From contig JACJGO010000014.1 of NCBI GenBank assembly GCA_014163555.1, forward strand, positions 62,001 to 126,000: a stretch of DNA of 64,000 bases, written 5' to 3'. A model generated the notes under the pieces. It saw only the letters and a list, made by a program, of their open reading frames with translations, searched no databases and was not told the origin of the DNA. Shown one piece after another: positions 34,382 through 43,009 of this stretch. Source of the stretch: Flavisolibacter longurius (GTDB taxonomy: Bacteria > Bacteroidota > Bacteroidia > Chitinophagales > Chitinophagaceae). The position numbers were made by a program, and so were the translations under genes. The stretch's first letter is position 1, and each line of letters opens with the position of its first letter.

Positions 34382-35914
34382 ATGCCGCTTTCACACGTTC
34401 TGATTGTTTACCTGATTTCCTTCCTGCTCGTTTTTCTTCCTTCTTTTGGTTTGGCTAAGATGTTTCAAAAGGCTGGTGTTGCGTCCTGGAAAGCATACAT
34501 TCCATTTTACAATACCTGGCTGATGCAGGACCTGGCAAAGCGTCCCAAACATTGGGTATTCTGGCAAGCCATTCCGGTGGTTGGCTGGTTTATTACACCA
34601 GGTATTTTTATTGAATGGGTGAAATTGTTCGGCCGTTTTTCATTGGGTGATCATACGCTGGCGGCGCTGGCTGCACCGTTCTATTTTCCTTACCTGGGCT
34701 ACTCCGAAAAGGTACGGTATATAGGCCCGGAAGGTTTACGACGTTATCTCAAACCCGGTTGGCGTGAGTGGGTGGATGCCGCGATTTTTGCCGTGGTGGC
34801 AGCCACACTGATCCGGACATTTGTTTTCGAAGCCTATACCATTCCTTCCGGTTCAATGGAAAAAACATTGCTAGTGAATGACTTCCTGTTTGTGAGCAAA
34901 TTCAGTTACGGACCACGTATTCCCAATACACCACTTTCTATTCCGTTTGTTCATAACTATATTCCGGGTACCAGCAGCAAGTCCTACACAACGGCTATGC
35001 AATTACCTTATATCCGCTGGTTTTCATCCCCGGTGGAAAGAGGTGATGTGGTGGTGTTTAACTTCCCGGCAGGCGATACGGTTATCAACTTGCCTGATTA
35101 CCAGTCAGCGATGCCTTATTACGATGTTATCCGTATGATGGGCAACGGAAATGAGGAAGTAGGTCGAAAATTTGTTCTTGAACATCCGGGCCAATACCCG
35201 TTGGCCATTCATCCGCCTGACAAAGCCGACAATTACATCAAGCGTTGCGTGGGAGTTGCCGGCGATACTATCATGGTACGCAACAATACGGTTTGGGCAA
35301 ATGGAAAAATGGAAGCCAATCCGCCAAAATCACTGATTCATTACACCGTGATCACAAACGGGCAAACGCTGGATGCCTACACTATGAAGGAGCAGTACGA
35401 TGTTGACCAGGACCGTGGTGAATTTATGCAAACCAACAAGCCGTTTGAATACAACATGATTCTTACCGAAGATGCAAGAGTGGAAATGGAAAAGCTGGGC
35501 TTTAAGGTGATCCCAAACCCGATGATCCCGAACAGCTCACCGGTTTTTCCTTACGATAAGTATCATAACGGTTGGACAAGAGATAATTTCGGGCCGATAT
35601 GGGTACCCCAAAAAGGTGCCGTGCTGAACCTGACACCAGAAAACTATCCTGTGTATGAACGAGCCATTCGCGTTTACGAAAACAATGAGTTCTACCAAAG
35701 AGACGGGAAGTTTTTCCTGAATGGTACCGAAGTAACTTCTTACCAGTTTAAATTGAATTATTACTGGATGATGGGTGACAACCGGCAAGGTTCTCAGGAC
35801 TCCCGTTATTGGGGATTTGTTCCGGAAGACAGGATTGTGGGGAAAGCCTGGTTGATATGGTTTAGTTACGAGAACGGACCCCGCTGGAAGCGATTGTTTA
35901 ATATAGTAAAATAG
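34382..35914 (+). CDS. lepB: Signal peptidase I with N-terminal membrane extension
   Basis: Removes signal peptides from exported proteins at the inner membrane. The serine/lysine dyad is Ser158 (IPSGSMEKTL) and Lys287 (NYIKRCVGVAGD), and the C-terminal MGDNRQGSQDSRYWG box is intact. At 510 residues it is longer than usual for two reasons. It carries about 130 extra N-terminal residues with two or three membrane segments (KAYIPFYNTWLMQDLAKRPK) resembling a DUF5684-type domain. It also has a large insertion between Lys287 and the C-terminal box. It is a single gene followed by a strong terminator. Confidence 0.94.
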   Translation: MPLSHVLIVYLISFLLVFLPSFGLAKMFQKAGVASWKAYIPFYNTWLMQDLAKRPKHWVFWQAIPVVGWFITPGIFIEWVKLFGRFSLGDHTLAALAAPFYFPYLGYSEKVRYIGPEGLRRYLKPGWREWVDAAIFAVVAATLIRTFVFEAYTIPSGSMEKTLLVNDFLFVSKFSYGPRIPNTPLSIPFVHNYIPGTSSKSYTTAMQLPYIRWFSSPVERGDVVVFNFPAGDTVINLPDYQSAMPYYDVIRMMGNGNEEVGRKFVLEHPGQYPLAIHPPDKADNYIKRCVGVAGDTIMVRNNTVWANGKMEANPPKSLIHYTVITNGQTLDAYTMKEQYDVDQDRGEFMQTNKPFEYNMILTEDARVEMEKLGFKVIPNPMIPNSSPVFPYDKYHNGWTRDNFGPIWVPQKGAVLNLTPENYPVYERAIRVYENNEFYQRDGKFFLNGTEVTSYQFKLNYYWMMGDNRQGSQDSRYWGFVPEDRIVGKAWLIWFSYENGPRWKRLFNIVK

Positions 35915-35925
35915 CCTACCTTTAG

Positions 35926-35954
35926 ATGCCCCCGCCTTAGACGGGGGCATTTTT
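35926..35954 (+). terminator. Intrinsic terminator of lepB
   Basis: ATGCCCCCG and CGGGGGCAT (35926-35934, 35942-35950) pair perfectly around seven bases, followed by T4. Confidence 0.88.
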
Positions 35955-35970
35955 GTCTTAATGCTTCACT

Positions 35971-36456
35971 ATGAAAGAAAAAACGTTTGAATTCACTTAC
36001 AAAGTATATGAAAACATTGCCGATCTGCCCGAAGAACAACAATGGTTGCTGAGCGAAGCCAGGGAAGTAACTGCCAATGCCTATGCGCCGTATTCTAACT
36101 TCCAGGTTGGTGCTGTGGCCAAAATGGCGAACGGCGAAATTGTAGCCGGCAGCAACCAGGAAAATGCTTCTTTTCCTGTTGGGCTTTGCGCCGAAAGGGT
36201 TTTGCTGGCTTCCATTTCTTCGCTTTTTCCCCGTGTGCCGATTGAAACCATTGCCATTAGTTACCGGAGCGAAAATCATAAAAGCGACCATCCCATTTCG
36301 CCTTGTGGCATTTGCCGGCAGTCGCTGCAGGAATTTGAAGGGCGGGTTAAACATCCCGTACAACTGATATTGGGTGGAATGGAAGGACCTGTCTATGTTA
36401 TTGACAGTGCCAGCCGTTTGTTGCCCCTAGCTTTTACCAGTGAGGAATTGCGTTAG
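35971..36456 (+). CDS. cdd: Cytidine deaminase
   Basis: Deaminates cytidine and deoxycytidine to uridine forms in pyrimidine salvage. The 161-residue protein holds the zinc site: CAERVLL supplies one cysteine and the catalytic Glu, and PCGICRQ supplies two more cysteines. The N-terminal AYAPYSNFQVGAV is the classic substrate-binding stretch. Length fits the homotetrameric type with a slightly extended N-terminus. It is flanked by terminators on both sides and so is independently transcribed. Confidence 0.94.
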   Translation: MKEKTFEFTYKVYENIADLPEEQQWLLSEAREVTANAYAPYSNFQVGAVAKMANGEIVAGSNQENASFPVGLCAERVLLASISSLFPRVPIETIAISYRSENHKSDHPISPCGICRQSLQEFEGRVKHPVQLILGGMEGPVYVIDSASRLLPLAFTSEELR

Positions 36457-36483
36457 TTGTAATTATGAAATGAATCCATTTAC

Positions 36484-36515
36484 AAAAATGCGACGTACAA
36501 TCGTCGCATTTTTGT
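36484..36515. terminator. Intrinsic terminator of cdd
   Basis: A perfect 12-bp stem AAAAATGCGACG/CGTCGCATTTTT (36484-36495, 36502-36513) with a six-base loop. Confidence 0.88.
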
Positions 36516-36616
36516 TGGCAGATTTTTTCAAAACGATAAAATATCCTTTCATCCTTTTTCCCGTGGGTTGAACATTCTTTTGCTGTGATAAAAGCACAAA
36601 AAATTATCTTTCGCGA

Positions 36617-37057
36617 ATGAAAAAATGCTTTTTGTTTTTGATTTTATCCTTTGCGTGTTCGCAAGGTTTTTCGCAAAGCGCCGAAGATTCGGTGAAAGCT
36701 GTAATCAACAAATTGTTTGTGGCCATGAAAAACAGTGATCGGGCAGCCCTGCAGGAATGTTTTGCCGACAGTGCCATCCTGCAAACCATTACAACTTCGG
36801 GTAGAATACGAAACGAATCGGTTGCAGCTTTTGCTGAGCAGATCAGCAAATTACCCAAAGATGCAGCCGATGAACGTATCCGGTTTGACCTTGTCAAAAC
36901 AGATGCATCCCTGGCGACCGCTTGGACCCCTTACCAGTTTTTTTACAATGGTACATTCAGCCATTGCGGCGTGAACTCGTTTCAATTGGTACGCTTACAA
37001 GGTGTCTGGAAGATCCAGTACCTCATCGATACCCGCCGAAAAGCTGCCTGTCTTTAA
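36617..37057 (+). CDS. Secreted NTF2-like protein
   Basis: A 146-residue exported protein of the NTF2/SnoaL-like fold. A signal peptide (LFLILSFACSQGFSQ) precedes the cone-shaped alpha-beta domain with VKAVINKLFVAMKNSDRAALQECFADSAIL at about 26-55 and the C-terminal NSFQLVRLQGVWKIQYLIDTR. These proteins often have no enzymatic activity or bind small hydrophobic ligands. No catalytic dyad can be claimed. The stop codon overlaps the stop of the convergent purB gene by four bases. Confidence 0.8.
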   Translation: MKKCFLFLILSFACSQGFSQSAEDSVKAVINKLFVAMKNSDRAALQECFADSAILQTITTSGRIRNESVAAFAEQISKLPKDAADERIRFDLVKTDASLATAWTPYQFFYNGTFSHCGVNSFQLVRLQGVWKIQYLIDTRRKAACL

Positions 37058-38406
37058 GCCTCGAAATCAGGATATACGCCGGTATAATTATGCGGCGTGA
37101 TGGCTTTTAATTCTTTTTTTAGTTTGGCGGAAACATCCAGGCTGTCAATAAAATTGTGCATCGCGGTTTTATTGATCGCTTTATTGCCTCTTGTCAGGTC
37201 TTTCAACGCTTCATACGGGTTGGGATATTTTTCCCGTCGCAAAACCGTTTGAATGGCTTCTGCCACCACGGCCCAGGATTCATCCAGGTCAACATAAATC
37301 TTTTCGCTGTTCAGCACCAATTTTCCAAGCCCTTTTTCAATGGAACGAAAAGCAATGGTGATATGGGCTACCGGAGCGCCAATGTTGCGCAGAACCGTTG
37401 AGTCAGTTAGGTCGCGTTGCAGGCGTGAAACCGGCAGTTTTGCAGAAAGGTGTTCAAGCAAAGCATTGGCTATACCCAGGTTTCCTTCTGCGTTTTCAAA
37501 GTCGATTGGGTTTACTTTATGCGGCATGGCGGAAGAACCCACTTCACCTTTCCTGGTTTTCTGCTTGAAGTAGTCAATGGATATGTATGTCCAAATATCG
37601 CGGCAGAAATCTATTAAAATCGTGTTGATGCGCTTCATGGCATCAAAAGAGGCTGCCAGGTTATCGTAATGTTCAATTTGCGTGGTAAACTGCAGTCGTT
37701 GCAATCCCAGCACATCATCTACAAATTCATTGGCAAATTTTACCCAATCGGTTTCGGGAAACGCAATGTAATGGGCATTAAAATTTCCCGTTGCGCCACC
37801 AAATTTTGCATTGACAGGAATGGAAAGCATCTGCTCAACGGCATTTTCAATCCGCTCTACAAATACCATGAATTCTTTCCCCAATCGTGTTGGACTGGCC
37901 GGTTGACCATGGGTTCGGGCCAACATCGGTATTTCTTTCCAATCTACGGCCAACAAACGTATTTCACGGTTCAGATTCAACAGGGCTGGGAGGTATTCGT
38001 ATTCCAACGCATGTTTCCAGGAAAGCGGAATGGCTGTATTGTTGACATCCTGGGATGTCAAGCCAAAATGCACCCACTCCAGTATTGCCTCTTCGCCCAC
38101 TGCCTTTAGCCGGTTTTTTATAAAATATTCTACGGCTTTTACATCATGATTGGTCGTTTGTTCAATGGTTTTGATCTCCTGCGCATCTTCCAGCGAAAAG
38201 TTTTCTTTGATCGCGTGCAATTCCTGTTCAGTGGCCGCAACAAGTTTGAAAAATCCTTTTTGCGCAAGAAAAAGCAGGTATTCTACTTCCACCAATACGC
38301 GGTATTTCATCAAGGCATATTCGGAAAAATAATCATCGAGGTGTTGTACTTGCTTACGGTAGCGGCCATCAATGGCTGAAATAGCAGAGAGAGAAGTTAA
38401 ATCCAT
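37054..38406 (-). CDS. purB: Adenylosuccinate lyase
   Basis: Catalyses two fumarate-releasing steps of purine synthesis (SAICAR to AICAR, adenylosuccinate to AMP). The 450-residue protein has the fumarase-superfamily signature GSSAMPHKVNPIDFENAEGN at about 285-305, the N-terminal DGRYRKQ and the HGQPASPTRLGKEF segment. It resembles the longer E. coli-type enzyme. It is not linked to other purine genes apart from purC far upstream. Its stop overlaps the NTF2-like gene by four bases tail to tail. Confidence 0.96.
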   Translation of the reverse strand: MDLTSLSAISAIDGRYRKQVQHLDDYFSEYALMKYRVLVEVEYLLFLAQKGFFKLVAATEQELHAIKENFSLEDAQEIKTIEQTTNHDVKAVEYFIKNRLKAVGEEAILEWVHFGLTSQDVNNTAIPLSWKHALEYEYLPALLNLNREIRLLAVDWKEIPMLARTHGQPASPTRLGKEFMVFVERIENAVEQMLSIPVNAKFGGATGNFNAHYIAFPETDWVKFANEFVDDVLGLQRLQFTTQIEHYDNLAASFDAMKRINTILIDFCRDIWTYISIDYFKQKTRKGEVGSSAMPHKVNPIDFENAEGNLGIANALLEHLSAKLPVSRLQRDLTDSTVLRNIGAPVAHITIAFRSIEKGLGKLVLNSEKIYVDLDESWAVVAEAIQTVLRREKYPNPYEALKDLTRGNKAINKTAMHNFIDSLDVSAKLKKELKAITPHNYTGVYPDFEA

Positions 38407-38465
38407 AGTTGGTAGTTGGGAGCAGACAATCCGATAGTTCCAGTGAAATCCGGTTTATCCGCGGT

Positions 38466-38486
38466 TATCTTTGCGCTTCAAAATTA
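38466..38486. promoter_or_regulatory. Divergent -7 elements between purB and mqnA
   Basis: TATCTTTG at 38466-38473 faces mqnA (25 bases before its ATG). CAAAATTA at 38479-38486 reads TAATTTTG on the minus strand, facing purB. The two elements lie only five bases apart, so the two promoters would interfere. Confidence 0.45.
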
Positions 38487-38498
38487 ACGGATTTGAAG

Positions 38499-39254
38499 AT
38501 GATAAGAGTGGGCTCCGTCAGCTATTTGAATGCAAAGCCGATGTTATATGGAATTCGTCATCATGCTATTGCCAATGAAATAGAACTGGTGGAAAATTAC
38601 CCGGCAAAGATTGCGCAAATGCTGATAAGTGATGAAGTGGATGTAGGGCTGATACCGGTGGCGGCAACGCTAAAGCTAGACGAGTGGTATGTGGTAGGCG
38701 ATTATTGCATCGGAAGTGAAGGAGCCGTAGCCTCGGTTTGTATTTTCAGCGAAGTGCCCATGGAGGAGATAAAAACCGTATTGCTCGATTACCAGTCCCG
38801 CACATCAGTAAACCTTGCCCGCATTTTGCTGAATGAGTACTGGAAAAAAAACGTTACGCTTGTTGATGCCTCAGGTGAAGATTTCCGGAAGCAGATTGGT
38901 GGTACAACAGCAGGTGTTGTCATTGGTGACCGTGCACTTGAACAACGGTTGCATTCGAAATTCATTTATGATCTTGGGGAGGCCTGGAAAGAGCATACCG
39001 GCTTGCCGTTCGTTTTTGCCGCCTGGATTGCCAATAAAAAACTGCCGGCATCTTTTGAACAGCAGTTTAACGATGCCAACAGGGAAGGGATTCAGCAGAT
39101 TGAACAGGTAGTAGCCGAAAATCCGTATCCTGTATTCGATCTGAAATCGTACTATACCAGGTGCATCAGCTATGATTTGACTGAACAAAAAAAGAAGGGC
39201 ATGGCGTTGTTCCTTCAAAAGTTAAAAGAGCTGAACGGATTGGGAACCCACTGA
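38499..39254 (+). CDS. mqnA: Chorismate dehydratase, futalosine menaquinone pathway
   Basis: Removes water from chorismate to make 3-[(1-carboxyvinyl)oxy]benzoate, the first step of futalosine-dependent menaquinone synthesis. The 251-residue protein has the periplasmic-binding-protein-like fold, with RVGSVSYLNAKPMLYG at the N-terminus, VDVGLIPVAA and LLDYQSRTSVNLARILL. The start is the ATG at 38499; an upstream frame would cross the promoter. No other mqn genes are in the window. The presence of mqnA argues that the organism lacks the classic MenF-D route, which is an inference. Confidence 0.93.
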   Translation: MIRVGSVSYLNAKPMLYGIRHHAIANEIELVENYPAKIAQMLISDEVDVGLIPVAATLKLDEWYVVGDYCIGSEGAVASVCIFSEVPMEEIKTVLLDYQSRTSVNLARILLNEYWKKNVTLVDASGEDFRKQIGGTTAGVVIGDRALEQRLHSKFIYDLGEAWKEHTGLPFVFAAWIANKKLPASFEQQFNDANREGIQQIEQVVAENPYPVFDLKSYYTRCISYDLTEQKKKGMALFLQKLKELNGLGTH

Positions 39255-39363
39255 TAGCAATTTTGACACTGGATTATCCTTTCTATTGCTTTTTGTCTTG
39301 TTATTCAAGCTGATGAACAGTATTTTCGTCGCGGTATTGCATAAATATTAGTATAACCAATCA

Positions 39364-39381
39364 TGCCTGTATTGGCAGGCA
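39364..39381. repeat. Inverted repeat upstream of fcl
   Basis: TGCCTG (39364-39369) and CAGGCA (39376-39381) around TATTGG, ending 12 bases before the fcl ATG. There is no T-run, so it is not a terminator. It may be an operator or an mRNA leader hairpin that covers the start region. Confidence 0.4.
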
Positions 39382-39393
39382 ATCATATTACAA

Positions 39394-40350
39394 ATGGAAA
39401 AGAACAGCAAGATATTTATCGCCGGTCATCGTGGAATGGTTGGCTCGGCAATTGTTCGAAAATTAAAGGCAGAAGGATATCAACAAATCCTTACCCGTAC
39501 GTCGGCAGAACTGGACCTGCGTAACCAGCAAGCTGTTGACCAGTTTTTCGAAACGGAAAAGCCGGAATATGTTTTCCTGGCGGCTGCAAAAGTTGGCGGC
39601 ATTCATGCCAACAACGTTTACCGAGCTCAATTTCTATACGACAACCTCATGATCGAGGCAAACATTATCAATGCAGCTTACGTTAACAATGTCAAAAAGC
39701 TTCTTTTCCTGGGATCATCCTGTATTTACCCAAAACTGGCACCCCAACCCATTAAGGAAGAATACCTGCTGACAGGTTTACTGGAACAAACAAATGAACC
39801 CTATGCCATTGCCAAGATTACGGGCATAAAGTTGTGCGAAGCCTATTGGGATCAATATGGCTGCAATTTTATATCGGCCATGCCAACGAACCTATATGGG
39901 CAAGGCGACAATTACCATCCCGAAAATTCGCACGTGGTTCCGGCGCTGCTGCGCAAGTTTGATGCAGCGGTAAAGGATGGTTTGCAACAGGTGGAAGTAT
40001 GGGGATCAGGGAAACCGCTTCGTGAATTTATGTATGTTGACGACCTGGCGGATGCCTGCTTTTTCCTGATGGAAAATTATAACGACAAGGGTTTCGTCAA
40101 CGTAGGCACCGGAGAAGAAGTCACAATCCGTGAACTGGCTGAAACCATTGCAGATGTGATTGGCTTTACGGGGGAGATTGTTTTTAATCCGGAAAAACCC
40201 GATGGCACGCCGCGTAAATTGATGGATTCATCAAAGTTGCAGGGCTTGGGGTGGAAGCATAAGGTTTCCCTGAAAGAAGGGCTTAAAAAAGCCTATTCAT
40301 TTTACCTAAAAGAATCAGAGAGCAGGGCAAAACTAGTTGAAGCCTCTTAA
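39394..40350 (+). CDS. fcl: GDP-L-fucose synthase
   Basis: Epimerises and reduces GDP-4-keto-6-deoxymannose to GDP-L-fucose for surface glycans. The 318-residue SDR-type protein has the nucleotide-binding [28 protein letters not shown] and the active-site Y-x3-K in YAIAKITGI. The dehydratase partner gmd, usually adjacent, is not in the window. It opens the polysaccharide cluster and ends at a terminator shared with the convergent glycosyltransferase gene. Confidence 0.94.
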   Translation: MEKNSKIFIAGHRGMVGSAIVRKLKAEGYQQILTRTSAELDLRNQQAVDQFFETEKPEYVFLAAAKVGGIHANNVYRAQFLYDNLMIEANIINAAYVNNVKKLLFLGSSCIYPKLAPQPIKEEYLLTGLLEQTNEPYAIAKITGIKLCEAYWDQYGCNFISAMPTNLYGQGDNYHPENSHVVPALLRKFDAAVKDGLQQVEVWGSGKPLREFMYVDDLADACFFLMENYNDKGFVNVGTGEEVTIRELAETIADVIGFTGEIVFNPEKPDGTPRKLMDSSKLQGLGWKHKVSLKEGLKKAYSFYLKESESRAKLVEAS

Positions 40351-40372
40351 GAGTAATAAAGAAAATTAATTA

Positions 40373-40408
40373 TGAAAAATGCTTCTTTTTAAATGGAAGC
40401 ATTTTTCA
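40373..40408. terminator. Bidirectional terminator between fcl and glycosyltransferase
   Basis: A 13-bp stem (40373-40385 with 40396-40408) with A5/T5 runs inside each arm and a 10-base loop. Confidence 0.75.
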
Positions 40409-40426
40409 TTTTCGGATAGCCTGTTG

Positions 40427-41230
40427 TTATGAGAACTTTTTTGTAATTCGGTTCGTGAACAATTCAGCAATCACCTGGTAAGAAACCCGGCTGTTGCGGT
40501 AAACGATTTGATCGTTGGTGATCAGCTCTTTTAATTTATCCGAATACCAATCTTTGTGTTTCGTAACAATATAATCCACCAGTTCCCGACGGTGTGTTAA
40601 GGTGTCGTTCTTGTGAACTGATTTCTGTGTTTGCCTGTAATACAAAAGCTTTTCAGGAATGATATGAACATTCCAGCCCTTCTGTGTAATGCGTATGTAA
40701 AACTCCCAGTCTTCGTAACCATACCGCATGGCTTCATCGTAACCACCCACTTCATCCCAACAGGATTTTCGAACCATAGCACAAGCAGGACATTGGTTCG
40801 AGAATAAAAAATTATACGCATCACCGCCTCTTGGCTTCGCCAGTTTTTTATACGCTCCAAACAATTGAATATAGCTCGAAACGACAGCTGTTTCAGGCTC
40901 TGCAGCCAGAATCTTTATGGCCTTTTCAAAAAATGTAGGATCAAAATAATCATCGGAATCCAGTGCTGCTATAAAGTTGCCTTTGGCATGCTGGACTCCA
41001 TGATTCCGCGCCGATGACATCCGTCCATTTTCCTTATGCAGCACATTGATTCCTTTTCGCGTAAGAAAATTCAAAACTTCAAGTGTATGCGGATCATTGG
41101 AGCCGTCATTCACTACTATTATTTCAAAGTGCCGGTAAGTTTGCAGGGTAAGTTTTTCAATCGTTTCCGGAAGGTACTGCCCATCGTTGTAACAGGGAAT
41201 AACGACCGATATAAAAGGTTGGTGTTCCAT
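40427..41230 (-). CDS. Glycosyltransferase family 2
   Basis: A 267-residue GT-A fold enzyme that would add a sugar to a growing surface glycan. The N-terminal ISVVIPCYNDGQYLPETIEKL and the IVVNDGSND nucleotide-binding stretch are typical, and ALDSDDYFDP holds the DxD metal site. A conserved region (YGYEDWEFYIRI) contains the probable catalytic ED. Its length and lack of membrane segments suggest a cytosolic enzyme. I chose the ATG at 41230; an upstream TTG at 41248 overlaps the preceding FkbM gene. Donor and acceptor are unknown. Confidence 0.9.
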   Translation of the reverse strand: MEHQPFISVVIPCYNDGQYLPETIEKLTLQTYRHFEIIVVNDGSNDPHTLEVLNFLTRKGINVLHKENGRMSSARNHGVQHAKGNFIAALDSDDYFDPTFFEKAIKILAAEPETAVVSSYIQLFGAYKKLAKPRGGDAYNFLFSNQCPACAMVRKSCWDEVGGYDEAMRYGYEDWEFYIRITQKGWNVHIIPEKLLYYRQTQKSVHKNDTLTHRRELVDYIVTKHKDWYSDKLKELITNDQIVYRNSRVSYQVIAELFTNRITKKFS

Positions 41231-41235
41231 AAAAA

Positions 41236-42048
41236 CTAGCGATAACAAAATAGGTTTAGCTGAACATCATACGGTAGCGGAAGTGTTTTTTCTACGAAAG
41301 GATGCTGCATCTGGTCGGCTGCCATTTTAATGTAAACTGAAAAACCAGCATCTTTTACAATCTGTAAAAGGTCCACCAATTTGTGGGTATCATCCGCTTT
41401 TCCATGGTATTCCAGAAACAGGTTTTTTACAGATTGTAAACTTTGTGCACAATCCTGCATCACTTCCCACTCCGCACCTTCAATATCAATTTTTAAAAGA
41501 TCAATTTTTTCTTTTGTTTCCAAAACATCTTTCAGTCGAACGGAATCAACAAGGTTACCAGCCGATTCATCATTGCTGATATGACTGGCCTCTGATTCAT
41601 TGGCAGAAAATGAAATCTTACCCGATTTGTTCCAGATCGCTTCTTTGCGCAGGGTGACGTTCACTAGTTTGTTGGCAGCAATATTTTTTGACAGAAGTTG
41701 GAAGTTGTTTTCATCCGGTTCAAAGGCAAGAATATGGGCTGCCGGAAAAAGTTGTTTGTAATACAAAACGCTTAGGCCGATGTTGGCGCCGCAGTCAACA
41801 ATGACAGGTGAAGACCTATCTGTCGTAAACCGGTAAATCTCCCTTTCGAAAATTTCCCTGTATGTATGCAACAATTCATAGGGGCGTTTATAATACACGG
41901 CAAAGGTTTCAAAAGCGGCTTTCTTTATCGTATGATCGTCCTGGTGCTTTAAGATTTTCTCCTGTACCCAGGGGAGCTTTTTAAAATTTCCTTTTTTAGC
42001 GCTTCTCTTCCGGAAAATACTTTTGACTATTTTTGTCGCTGTCTTCAT
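41236..42048 (-). CDS. FkbM family methyltransferase
   Basis: A 270-residue SAM-dependent methyltransferase of the FkbM family, commonly O-methylating sugars in glycan clusters. The SAM loop is VIVDCGANIGLSVLYY, followed by the acidic AFEPDENNF and LLKIDIEGAEWEVM, the diagnostic block. It precedes the GT2 gene by five bases on the same strand. Its ATG lies one base from the ATG of the divergent GT2 gene, so its promoter must lie inside that gene. The modified sugar is unknown. Confidence 0.9.
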   Translation of the reverse strand: MKTATKIVKSIFRKRSAKKGNFKKLPWVQEKILKHQDDHTIKKAAFETFAVYYKRPYELLHTYREIFEREIYRFTTDRSSPVIVDCGANIGLSVLYYKQLFPAAHILAFEPDENNFQLLSKNIAANKLVNVTLRKEAIWNKSGKISFSANESEASHISNDESAGNLVDSVRLKDVLETKEKIDLLKIDIEGAEWEVMQDCAQSLQSVKNLFLEYHGKADDTHKLVDLLQIVKDAGFSVYIKMAADQMQHPFVEKTLPLPYDVQLNLFCYR

Positions 42049-42049
42049 T

Positions 42050-43009
42050 ATGAATGAACCTCTGGTTAGTATTTGTATTCCTGCATATAAAAAACCGCAA
42101 TATGTGGTGAGGGTATTGGATTCTGTACAGAAGCAGGATTACAAAAATGTTGAGATCATTATTTCAGATGATTCTCCCGACGAAGATACAAAACAAGCCA
42201 TTGCACCTTTTCGAAATAGCCTGACGATAAAATACTTCCACAATAAGCCGGCGCTAAAGACGCCAAAAAACTGGAACCATGCCCTGCAGCGGGCAAGCGG
42301 CGATTACCTTGTGCTGATGCACCAGGACGATTGGTATCATGCCACTGACGCCATTTCCACGTATGTGGCGGCGATGAAAAAAAGCAACGCTGATTTTGTC
42401 TTTTGCCGCAATACCGCAGTCGATGCTAGCGGAAAAGAAACAGTTTTACAACATATTCCTTCCTTGTTAACCCGTCTCCATAAAAATCCGAATCATTTGG
42501 TGCTGGCGCAGGTAATTGGTCCGCCAAGCAACACCATGATTCGCAAAGGCATTGTTGTATATTACGACGAACGGTTTATCTGGTTGGTGGATGTTGATTA
42601 CTATTCACGGCTTTTAAAGAAAGGGTATACTTATCAGTACTTGGATAAGCACCTCGTGAGTATCGGCATTCATGAGGACCAGACAACCGCTTTTTGCAGG
42701 GCCAATAATGATATTATTTTCAGGGAAAATATTTGGTTTGCCGGGAAATTAGAACCAAAGGCTTTTCGTGATATCCGAATATACGATTATTACTGGCGGC
42801 TGCTCCGCAATGATACCATCAGAACTGTGGATGACATAATAGCAAATGGTGTAATCCTGGAAGAAATTCCGCCAGTGATTCTCCATATGCTGAAAAGGCA
42901 AAGCCGTATTTCACCACACCAATTACGAATAGGGCTGGTTTCCAAGAGCCTGATGTTCTTAAATTATTTGGCCTGGAGAACAAAAGAGAAAGAAAAAACA
43001 CCTTCATGA
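42050..43009 (+). CDS. Glycosyltransferase family 2
   Basis: A 319-residue GT-A enzyme. VSICIPAYKKPQYVVRVLDSV opens the Rossmann-like core, IIISDDSPDED binds the nucleotide and VLMHQDDWYHATDA holds the metal-binding aspartates in a QDD variant. The C-terminal part is helical and hydrophilic. The ATG at 42050 is one base from the divergent FkbM start. The stop overlaps the following GT2 start (ATGA), so these two enzymes are translationally coupled and probably act in one glycan. Specificity is unknown. Confidence 0.88.
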   Translation: MNEPLVSICIPAYKKPQYVVRVLDSVQKQDYKNVEIIISDDSPDEDTKQAIAPFRNSLTIKYFHNKPALKTPKNWNHALQRASGDYLVLMHQDDWYHATDAISTYVAAMKKSNADFVFCRNTAVDASGKETVLQHIPSLLTRLHKNPNHLVLAQVIGPPSNTMIRKGIVVYYDERFIWLVDVDYYSRLLKKGYTYQYLDKHLVSIGIHEDQTTAFCRANNDIIFRENIWFAGKLEPKAFRDIRIYDYYWRLLRNDTIRTVDDIIANGVILEEIPPVILHMLKRQSRISPHQLRIGLVSKSLMFLNYLAWRTKEKEKTPS

